NCBI GenBank assembly: GCA_965228265.1
Contig: OZ245804.1
Location: 1,984,001 to 2,048,000, forward strand
Direction: 5' to 3'
DNA length: 64,000 bases
From: GCA-2732755 sp965228265
GTDB lineage: Bacteria > Planctomycetota > Phycisphaerae > Phycisphaerales > UBA1924
Numbering within the stretch: the first letter of the stretch is position 1; each line of letters begins with the position of its first letter. This document shows, in pieces, positions 8,384 to 15,030 of this stretch. A program made the position numbers and the translations under genes. Under the pieces are notes generated by a model that saw only the letters and a program-made list of their open reading frames with translations, was not told where the DNA came from and searched no databases.

Positions 8384-9512
8384 ATGGACGAAAATACCCT
8401 TCACTTCCAGACGCACGCCCCGGTCATCGCCGACCTCGAGGCGCGGATTTTGACGATCCGCGACTCTCTTTAACTACGATCAAAAGGTCGAGAAGGTTTC
8501 GGAACTGACCGAGCGGATGAACGCCCCGGATTTCTGGAACAACCAGACCGAGGCGCAGAAGGTGCTCGCCGATCTGAAGCTCGCCAAGGCTCAGACCGAG
8601 CCGATCCAGAAGGTGACCGCCAAGCTCGAGGACGCCAAGCTGGCCTACGAGATGGCCCGCGAGGAGGGCGACGACGACCTGCTCGTAGAGGCGGACGATG
8701 CGCTTTTCGATCTGACCAAGCAGATGGAAAAGATCGAGATGCAGTCGCTGCTCTCGGGCAAGCACGACCACCGGAACTGCTTCTTTACGATCAGCGCGGG
8801 CGACGGCGGCACCGAGGCCAACGACTGGGCCGAGATGCTGATGCGCATGTACCTGTACTACTTCGAGCGGCAGGGCTGGAAGGTCGAGGAACTCAGCAAG
8901 TCCTACGGCACCGAGGTCGGCATCGACCACGTGACATTGCACGTGCAGGGGCCGTTCGTCTTCGGATACCTGAACTGCGAGCGTGGGACGCACCGCTTGG
9001 CGCGGGTCAGCCCCTTCAACGCGCAGGGCAAACGGCAGACGAGCTTTGCAACGGTCGATGTGACGCCCGAGTTCGAGGAATCGGGTGACATCGAGATCCC
9101 GGACAAGGACCTGGAAGTCACTGCGTTTGCGCGTTCGAGCGGCCCGGGCGGTCAGAACGTCAACAAGGTGGCAAGCGCGATCAGGCTGGTGCATAAGCCG
9201 ACGGGCTTTATGGTCGTGGCGAGCAGCCACCGCGACCAGGGACAGAACAAGCGTCAGGCGATGGCGCTTCTGATGGCCAAGCTTGAGCAGCTCGAGGAGG
9301 AACGCCGCGAGGCGGAGATCTCCGAGGCCGCCGGCGGCAAGTTGGAGCACCGCGGGTGGGGCGCGCAGATCCGGTCGTACGTGCTCTACGACAACCGCGT
9401 GAAGGACCACCGCACGAACCACGAGGTGGGCAACCCGCAGACCGTGCTCGACGGCGATCTCCAGGGTTTCATCGACGCGGAACTCCAGCGGCGACGTGCA
9501 GAGAAGGGCTGA
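8384..9512 (+). CDS. prfB: Peptide chain release factor 2 (programmed +1 frameshift)
   Basis: RF2 terminates translation at UGA and UAA. The gene is in two frames: 29 codons from ATG 8384 to CTT 8468-8470, then TAA. Slipping +1 at CTT continues at AAC 8472 to the stop at 9512 and gives a 375-residue protein. The peptide across the joint, IRDSL-N-YDQKVEKV, aligns with LRGYL-D-YDAKKERL of E. coli RF2. The stop-recognition tripeptide SPF is at residues 209-211 and the catalytic GGQ at 255-257, each shifted by about four residues from E. coli. Without the frameshift only a 29-residue peptide is made. The in-frame stop is UAA and not UGA, which is unusual. Confidence 0.95.
8465..8478 (+). promoter_or_regulatory. 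prfB: prfB +1 frameshift site with UAA
   Basis: The slippery sequence is TCT CTT TAA C. Peptidyl-tRNA-Leu on CTT can shift to TTT and continue with AAC TAC GAT. In E. coli the site is CTT TGA C, preceded by an AGGGGG element a few bases upstream that pairs with 16S rRNA. Here the stop is TAA and the preceding bases (ATCCGCGACTCT) hold no purine-rich Shine-Dalgarno-like sequence. Confidence 0.85.
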
Positions 9513-9530
9513 TCCACGGCCGGGGGACCC

Positions 9531-10460
9531 ATGCCCGATTCGAAGCTTGTCATTCATATCGGCCTGCACAAGACGGGCACGACCTGGCTGCAACGCCGCG
9601 TCTTCGCGGACCCGGCGATGGGCTACGTCTCGACCGCCAATGGTCAGAGCAACGAGGCGACCGACGCGTTCGTCACGTGCGATCCGCTCGCGTTTGATCC
9701 TGAACAGGCGAGAGCACGGTTCCGCCCACTGCTCGACGAGGCGAGGGCCAAAGGCCTGGTGCCGGTCATCTCGCAGGAGAGGCTGAGTTCGGACCCGTCG
9801 TTCGGCGGGTACTACTTCACGGACGTGGTCGACAGGCTCGTGCGGACGTTTGGGGCTGTGAAGTTCTTGCTGACGATCCGCGAGCAGCGGGGGATGCTGC
9901 TGGCGCTCTACCGCCAGGCGGTGCGTTCGGGCGGGACGTACACGCTGACGCAGATGATCGGAACGGGCAAGGAGCCCACGGGCTGGGCGCCGACGATCAG
10001 GCCCGAGTACCTGATGTATGACCGGATGATCGAGCATCTGTCTGAGCGGGTCGGGCGTGAGAATCTGTGCGTGTTGCCGCTGGAATTGATGCGGAGCGAC
10101 CCGAAGGACTATCTCGCGCGGCTCCAGGCGTTCACGGGTGCGACGGCGACGATCGAGCCCAAGATGGAGGCGGAGAACGCGGGGCTCTCGCCCTTGGCGA
10201 CGCGGATGTCGACGGTGACGAACCGGATCGCCCGTCCCAACCCGCTCGGGCCCGAGCAGTCGTGGCGGCTGAAATTCCTGCGGAGCTTCTACTGGCGGCT
10301 CGACCGCGTGATGCCCAAGGGCTGGTCAAAGGGCACGAGCGAGCGTTGGAAACAGACCATCGCGGACCGCGTGCGCGGGTACTACGCAGAGAGCAACCGG
10401 CGCACGGCCGAGCTGACCGGGTTTGATCTGCAATCGATGGGTTACGACCTGGGCGAGTGA
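9531..10460 (+). CDS. Sulfotransferase-like protein
   Basis: A 309-residue protein whose N-terminus, LVIHIGLHKTGTTWLQ, is the PAPS 5-prime-phosphosulfate-binding loop of sulfotransferase-fold proteins (HxGxxKTGTT type). A second conserved patch, FLLTIREQRGMLLALYRQ (about residues 104-121), resembles the 3-prime-phosphate-binding strand and helix. It would transfer sulfate from PAPS to an unknown acceptor, often a polysaccharide. It follows prfB by 18 bases. Its 3-prime end overlaps the convergent membrane-protein gene by 19 bases. Confidence 0.75.
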   Translation: MPDSKLVIHIGLHKTGTTWLQRRVFADPAMGYVSTANGQSNEATDAFVTCDPLAFDPEQARARFRPLLDEARAKGLVPVISQERLSSDPSFGGYYFTDVVDRLVRTFGAVKFLLTIREQRGMLLALYRQAVRSGGTYTLTQMIGTGKEPTGWAPTIRPEYLMYDRMIEHLSERVGRENLCVLPLELMRSDPKDYLARLQAFTGATATIEPKMEAENAGLSPLATRMSTVTNRIARPNPLGPEQSWRLKFLRSFYWRLDRVMPKGWSKGTSERWKQTIADRVRGYYAESNRRTAELTGFDLQSMGYDLGE

Positions 10461-10909
10461 CCGGGCAGGCGGTTCTGGCTCATGTGCCGACGTGCCTTGC
10501 GAGAGAGCTCGCCGATCGGGCGGGGGCCCGAGCAGCAACCGACGGCGCATCCGTCGTCCACGCCGTCATCCTCGTCATCTTGTGCACGGGGCTGCTGCAT
10601 GGCGGCCTCGAACATGGGCGCCAGGCTCGCGAGGAGGATGACCCCGAAGGTGCTCAGGAGCACGATCGGCGGGAGGTCAACGCTGTAGCGCCTGAGCACG
10701 GCGATGTTGATCACGCCGAGCCCCACAATCAGCACGAACGCGACAATGAGGCGTTTGGCGAGCTGCCCGCCGTCGGTCTGCTCGATGGGCGTTTCGGGCG
10801 GGAGATCGTCAGGGATGTCGTAGGCGAGCTTGTCTGGCTGGTAGCTGCCGCCGGTCGGGACGCGCCGGGCCTCGCCTGTGTACCTGAGATGGGGCCTTTC
10901 GTGCTCCAT
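10442..10909 (-). CDS. Two-TM hypothetical membrane protein
   Basis: A 155-residue protein with a soluble N-terminus (about 45 residues), two hydrophobic segments (about residues 50-71 and 79-97) and a C-terminal region with an acidic patch (DDEDDGVDD) followed by a Cys-containing stretch (CAVGCCSG). No family recognised. The two clean membrane spans and the charge pattern support this strand over the overlapping opposite frame. It starts downstream of the pdh operon terminator. Confidence 0.65.
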   Translation of the reverse strand: MEHERPHLRYTGEARRVPTGGSYQPDKLAYDIPDDLPPETPIEQTDGGQLAKRLIVAFVLIVGLGVINIAVLRRYSVDLPPIVLLSTFGVILLASLAPMFEAAMQQPRAQDDEDDGVDDGCAVGCCSGPRPIGELSRKARRHMSQNRLPGHSPRS

Positions 10910-10952
10910 ATGTAGAGGGTAATCCGAAATCGGTGGCGGATGTTTCAGAACG

Positions 10953-10989
10953 GAAAAGAAAGCCGCCCCTCGTGGTGCAAGGGGCGGCT
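10953..10989 (-). terminator. Rho-independent terminator of the pdh operon
   Basis: Read on the minus strand, a perfect 10-bp stem (AGCCGCCCCT paired with AGGGGCGGCT) with a nine-base loop is followed directly by TTTCTTTTC. It lies about 105 bases beyond the pdhC stop, just past the two-hairpin repeat, and would end transcripts coming from pdhA-pdhC. Confidence 0.85.
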
Positions 10990-11010
10990 ATCGGGCTTGA
11001 AACAGGCTTT

Positions 11011-11090
11011 GGGTGTCGCGGGTTGTCGTGCAACCCGTGTGATTCGAGCGATGCACGGCTTGCCGAATGACGGACCAGCCGTGGCACCCG
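11011..11090 (-). repeat. Two-hairpin dispersed repeat, copy 2
   Basis: The reverse complement carries GGGTGCCACGGCT..GTCCGTC..CGGCAAGCCGTG followed by a CACGGGTTG-CAACCCG hairpin, the same plan as 7887-7972. It lies directly behind the pdhC stop and ahead of the terminator. The spacer between the two hairpins is less conserved than the stems. Confidence 0.75.
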
Positions 11091-11095
11091 TTGAC

Positions 11096-12430
11096 TTAGA
11101 CGAGCAGGCTCGCGGGTGATTCGAGGAGTTCCCGCACGGTGCTGAGGTATTCGGCGGCCATCGCGCCATCGATGATGCGGTGGTCGCTCGACATGGTCAT
11201 GGACATCTCGTGCCCGATGACGAGTTCGGGCTCGCCGTCTTCGTCGGTCTCGATGAAGGGCTTCTGGATCGCCTGCCCGACGGCGAGGATCGCGGCGTTG
11301 GGCGGGTTGATGATCGCGGTGAAGTGATCGACGCCGAACATGCCCAGGTTCGAGATGGTGAAGGTGGAGTCGGACATCTCCTCGGGTGTCAGCCCCTTCT
11401 CGCGGGCCTTGCGTGCGAGGCGTTTAGTCTCGCTCGAGATGGTGCGGAGGCCCTGGGCGTCGGCGTTGCGGATGGTGGCAACCACGAGCCCGCCGCCACG
11501 CTCGGCCGGGAGACTGACGGCGACACCGATGTTGACGTTCTTGTGGAGGTCGATGGAGGGGCCGTTGTCGTTCCAACTGGAGTTGATGAAGGGGTGCTGG
11601 TGCATCGCCAGGGCGCACGCGCGGACAAGGAAGTCGTTGACGCTGAGCTTGACGCCCTGCGATGAGAGCTGTGCGTTGAGCTGCTCGCGGAGTTCCATGA
11701 GCGCGTCGAGCCGGGCGCTGACGGTGACCTGGTAGTGGGGGATGGTGGTCTTGGACTGGACGAGTCGCCGTGCGATCGTGCCGCGCATGTTGGAGAGCGG
11801 GACGTTCTTGTCCTCGAGCTCGGTGGGGAGGGGCATTGGAGCGGGCGCTGCGGCCGCGGCCTGCGGAGCCGAGGTAGCGGGCGTGTTTGCAGCGGTCTGA
11901 CCCGGGGCGGCCTGCTCGACGTCCTTCTTCACGACGCGACCCGAGGGGCCCGAGCCCGAGATGGAGGCGAGGTCGATGCCGCGCTCGCTGGCGATCTTGC
12001 GGGCGAGCGGCGAGGCGAAGACGCGATCGGAGCCGTTGCTCGAACCATTGCTGGTGCCGTTGCTCGACGGAGCCACGGTGGTCGTCGCGGTGGCTGTGGC
12101 TGTGTTCGATGAGTCATCCGAGCCCTCGGCCTTGGCCTTGGGGGCGCTGGACGCGCTGCCGGCCGACGACGCGGCCTCGGCGAGATCCTCGCCCTCCTCG
12201 GCGATCACGACGATCAGGTCGCCCACGCTGACATTCGAGCCCTCGCTCGCGGCCAGCTTGGCGATGCGCCCCTCGTCGAAGGCTTCGAGTTCCATCGTGG
12301 CCTTGTCGGTCTCGATGTCCGCGAGCACGTCGCCGGGCGCAACGGTGTCGCCCTCCTTGACGTGCCACTTGACGACGGTGCCCTGCTCCATGGTGTCGGA
12401 CATTCTCGGCATGGTCACTGAAATCGGCAT
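11096..12430 (-). CDS. pdhC: Pyruvate dehydrogenase E2, dihydrolipoyl acetyltransferase
   Basis: A 444-residue E2 core protein of the pyruvate dehydrogenase complex. It has one N-terminal lipoyl domain with the modified lysine at K43 (IETDKAT), an Ala/Ser/Thr-rich flexible linker (about residues 80-135), a peripheral-subunit-binding domain around FASPLARKIASERGIDL, a second Ala/Pro-rich linker, and the catalytic acetyltransferase domain ending in SSDHRIIDG with catalytic His417 and Asp421. It is the last gene of the operon, 27 bases behind pdhB. E3 (lpd) is not in this window. A branched-chain or other 2-oxoacid E2 is possible, but the E1 neighbours are of the pyruvate type. Confidence 0.93.
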   Translation of the reverse strand: MPISVTMPRMSDTMEQGTVVKWHVKEGDTVAPGDVLADIETDKATMELEAFDEGRIAKLAASEGSNVSVGDLIVVIAEEGEDLAEAASSAGSASSAPKAKAEGSDDSSNTATATATTTVAPSSNGTSNGSSNGSDRVFASPLARKIASERGIDLASISGSGPSGRVVKKDVEQAAPGQTAANTPATSAPQAAAAAPAPMPLPTELEDKNVPLSNMRGTIARRLVQSKTTIPHYQVTVSARLDALMELREQLNAQLSSQGVKLSVNDFLVRACALAMHQHPFINSSWNDNGPSIDLHKNVNIGVAVSLPAERGGGLVVATIRNADAQGLRTISSETKRLARKAREKGLTPEEMSDSTFTISNLGMFGVDHFTAIINPPNAAILAVGQAIQKPFIETDEDGEPELVIGHEMSMTMSSDHRIIDGAMAAEYLSTVRELLESPASLLV

Positions 12431-12457
12431 TGCAGCTCTCCCGTATCTGTCCGTGAA

Positions 12458-13516
12458 TCAGGCAAGAATGTTTTTGACAGCATCCGCGATCCGCTCCGGG
12501 TTCGGCAGGTACGCGTACTCGAGCCCCTTGGCGTACGGCGTCGGGACGTCTTCGGTGTTCACACGCACCGGCTGGTGGTCGAGCCAGTCGAAGCACTTCT
12601 CGCAGATCTGGGTGATGACCTCGCTCGAGATGCCGGCGAAGGGCCAGGACTGATCCACCACGACGACGCGGTTGGTCTTCTTGACGCTCTTGATGATCGA
12701 GTCGATGTCGAGCGGGCGGATGGTCCGCATGTCGAGCACATCGCACTCGATGCCTTCCTCGGCGAGCTTCTCGGCGGCCTCGAGGCAGAAGTTGACCGGG
12801 CGACCGAAGCTGACGAGCGTGACGGCGTCGCCCTCGCGGCAGACGCGTGCCTGGCCGAAGGGGATGTAGTACTGCTCCTCGGGGACGTGGGCCTTGTCGC
12901 CCAGCATGCGCTCGGACTCGAGGAAGAAGACGGGGTCGGGGTCAGCGATCGCGGTGGCGAGCAGGCCCTTGGCGTCGTAGGGGTTGCTGGGGATGGCCAT
13001 CTTCATGCCGGGCACGTTGGCGTAGAGGCCCTCGACGCACCAGGAGTGCGTGGAGCCGAGCTGCCCGCCCGCGCCGTCGTTGCCGCGGAAGACGATCGGG
13101 CAACCCCACTGGCCGCCGGACATGTAGAGCATCTTGGGGACGTTGTTCAGGATGGGGTCGGCGGCGACGAGGCTGAACGACCAGCTCATGAACTCGACGA
13201 TGGGGCGCAGGCCGTACATCGCGGCTCCGGTGCACATGCCGGCGAAGCCGTTCTCGGAGATGGGCGAGTCGATGATGCGCTTGGGCCCGAACTCGTCGAG
13301 CATGCCCTGCGACACCTTGTACGCGCCGTTGTACTGGGCGACCTCTTCGCCGATCAGGAAGACGCGCTCGTCCTGACGCATCTCGTGGCTCATGGCTTCC
13401 TTGAGCGCCTCGCGGAACTGGATGATCCGGTCGCCCTCACGCGGGGGCAGGGGCTTGGAGAAGTCCGGTTGCGGCACGTTCTCGATGGTGGCGGGGTGCA
13501 GGTCGAGGGTGGTCAT
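12458..13516 (-). CDS. pdhB: Pyruvate dehydrogenase E1 component, beta subunit
   Basis: A 352-residue transketolase-type subunit that pairs with PdhA to decarboxylate pyruvate with thiamine diphosphate. Features include the GEEVAQYNGAYKVSQGML stretch, the SPISENGFAG segment that contributes the TPP-activating Glu region, and the C-terminal transketolase domain (VVVVDQSWPFAGISSEV). The N-terminal extension of about 25 residues is unremarkable. Its ATG overlaps the stop of a 53-residue membrane ORF by four bases (ATGA), which suggests coupling. Confidence 0.94.
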   Translation of the reverse strand: MTTLDLHPATIENVPQPDFSKPLPPREGDRIIQFREALKEAMSHEMRQDERVFLIGEEVAQYNGAYKVSQGMLDEFGPKRIIDSPISENGFAGMCTGAAMYGLRPIVEFMSWSFSLVAADPILNNVPKMLYMSGGQWGCPIVFRGNDGAGGQLGSTHSWCVEGLYANVPGMKMAIPSNPYDAKGLLATAIADPDPVFFLESERMLGDKAHVPEEQYYIPFGQARVCREGDAVTLVSFGRPVNFCLEAAEKLAEEGIECDVLDMRTIRPLDIDSIIKSVKKTNRVVVVDQSWPFAGISSEVITQICEKCFDWLDHQPVRVNTEDVPTPYAKGLEYAYLPNPERIADAVKNILA

Positions 13517-13674
13517 GGTCGGAGCTCTTTTCGATCGGTCGTGATCGTGATGGTTCGTTCGGGCTTGTTCGCTGATTTCGTGTCTTTCCGGTTCTGCAGG
13601 ACGATCAGGATTCTCACCGCGATCAGGATGGATGCGATCGGGATCGCAAGCAGGATCGCGGGGAGGAGGTCCAT
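13513..13674 (-). CDS. 53-residue single-pass membrane protein between pdhA and pdhB
   Basis: An uninterrupted ATG-to-TGA frame of 53 codons fills the gap between pdhA and pdhB. It begins 4 bases after the pdhA stop, and its TGA overlaps the pdhB ATG by four bases. The product has a strong hydrophobic helix at about residues 3-26 (LLPAILLAIPIASILIAV then RILIVL), followed by a basic, polar tail (NRKDTKSANKPERT). That is the layout of a bitopic small protein with a cytoplasmic C-terminus. The exact fit with both neighbours argues for real coupled translation. No family recognised; a membrane tether or modulator of PDH is speculation. Confidence 0.65.
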   Translation of the reverse strand: MDLLPAILLAIPIASILIAVRILIVLQNRKDTKSANKPERTITITTDRKELRP

Positions 13675-13678
13675 CGGG

Positions 13679-14776
13679 TTACAGCAGCGGGTTCTTCTTG
13701 CCGTGGGCGTAGGTCGCCGTCGGGCTCAGGTTGGGCTGGGGGTTGGCGTACACGTCGGTGTAGAGCTCGCTCGGGTCCGGGTCGGCAGCGTTCTCTGAGA
13801 ACTGCACGGCCTCGCGGACGATGTCGGCGATCTCCTTGCGCATGCTCTTCCAGCCGTCTTCGTCGATGCAGTTGCGGTCGTTCATGCAGTGGTCGAGGAG
13901 GTTGGCGATCGAGTCCTTCTGCTTGAACTGGTCGACCTCGTCCTTGGTGCGGTACTTCTGGGGGTCACTCATCGAGTGGCCCTGGTAGCGGTAGGTTTTG
14001 AAGTCGACGAAGGCGGGACGCTGCATGTCGCGGCACTCGTCGACGAGGGGCTTGAACTGGTCGTAGACGTTGAGGATGTCGAGCCCGTCGATCTTGACGC
14101 TCGTGATGCCGAAGGCCTCGCCGCGTGCGAGGAGGTTTTCGGAGTTGGCGGAGTGGCGGTGGATGGCGGTGCCCATCGAGTAGCCGTTGTTCTCGATGAT
14201 GTAGATGACCGGGAGTGAGTAGAGGGCGGCGAGGTTCATCGCCTCGAAGAAAGCGCCCTGGTCGATCGCGCCGTCACCGAGGTAACAGAGCGCGACTTTC
14301 TTCTTGCCCGAGCCGATGACTTCCCATTCGTAGCGTGCGGCGAATGCGAGGCCAGCGCCGAGCGGGGTCTGGGCACCGACGATGCCGTGACCGCCGAAGA
14401 GCCAGTTGGGTTTGTCGAACATGTGCATGGAGCCGCCCTTGCCCTTGGCGCATCCCTCGGCTTTGCCGTACATCTCGGCCATGCATGCCTTGGGGTCCAT
14501 GCCTCTTGCGAGTGCGTGCCCGTGGTCGCGGTAGGCGAGGACGACGGGGTCGTCGTCCTCGATGCACCCGATGGTGCCGACGGCGCAGGCTTCCTGGCCC
14601 GAGTAGATGTGGCAGAAGCCGCCGATCTTGGCCTGCTGGTAGGCCTGCATCGTGCGGGTCTCGAACTCACGGATGAGTTGCATGCTCCGGAGCCACTCGA
14701 GGAGTTTGGCATCGGGCAGCTTGTCGGAGAGCCTGGACTTGGAGTTGCCCTGGGCGGCGGTGGCGGCCTTGGTCAT
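13679..14776 (-). CDS. pdhA: Pyruvate dehydrogenase E1 component, alpha subunit
   Basis: A 365-residue TPP-binding subunit of E1. The thiamine diphosphate motif is visible as GDGAIDQGAFFEAMNLAALY with the closing ENNGYSMGT. The GHGIVGAQ segment and the phosphorylation-loop-like region YRYQGHSMSDPQKYR are also present. ATG 14776 is preferred over an earlier frame start because AGGGGAAACAGATG gives a good ribosome-binding site. It is the first gene of pdhA - small ORF - pdhB - pdhC. Confidence 0.94.
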   Translation of the reverse strand: MTKAATAAQGNSKSRLSDKLPDAKLLEWLRSMQLIREFETRTMQAYQQAKIGGFCHIYSGQEACAVGTIGCIEDDDPVVLAYRDHGHALARGMDPKACMAEMYGKAEGCAKGKGGSMHMFDKPNWLFGGHGIVGAQTPLGAGLAFAARYEWEVIGSGKKKVALCYLGDGAIDQGAFFEAMNLAALYSLPVIYIIENNGYSMGTAIHRHSANSENLLARGEAFGITSVKIDGLDILNVYDQFKPLVDECRDMQRPAFVDFKTYRYQGHSMSDPQKYRTKDEVDQFKQKDSIANLLDHCMNDRNCIDEDGWKSMRKEIADIVREAVQFSENAADPDPSELYTDVYANPQPNLSPTATYAHGKKNPLL

Positions 14777-14881
14777 CTGTTTCCCCTGAAACGGTCTCGG
14801 TCGCGATCCAGCCTGTCTATCGACCAGAGCCGCGCGCAAAGCGATCCGCCATCCACGGAAGGACGGATCTGGGTACGCAAG

Positions 14882-14910
14882 ATCTTAGGGATGCCCACTT
14901 GTGTCGACAA
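14882..14910 (-). promoter_or_regulatory. Candidate sigma-70-type promoter for the pdh operon
   Basis: On the minus strand, TTGTCG (14910-14905) and TAAGAT (14887-14882) are separated by exactly 17 bases. Each hexamer matches consensus at four of six positions. Transcription would start near 14875, about 100 bases before pdhA. No activator site was identified. Confidence 0.4.
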
Positions 14911-14971
14911 TGAATGCCGGCATATGACCCGAACGGGTGTATACAGCCCCCCGCCGGGCGGCGGTCTGATG

Positions 14972-15002
14972 AAAAACAGCCCCGACACAAGGGTCAGGGC
15001 TG
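14972..15002 (-). terminator. Rho-independent terminator behind the S41 protease gene
   Basis: On the minus strand the stem CAGCCCTGA pairs with TCGGGGCTG (one G-T pair), the loop has eight bases, and TTTTTC follows. It begins about 30 bases past the protease stop and separates that gene from the pdh promoter. Confidence 0.85.
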
Positions 15003-15030
15003 CGTGGAGAATCATGGCTTTGGGCTGCGT

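Noticed and set aside
8465..8478. prfB as a pseudogene broken by a frameshift
   Set aside because: The shift is exactly at the conserved RF2 recoding position, the protein aligns across the joint, and SPF and GGQ motifs are intact.
8424..10037. 537-codon minus-strand frame opposite prfB and the sulfotransferase-like gene
   Set aside because: It covers two genes with recognisable motifs and has antisense-like composition.
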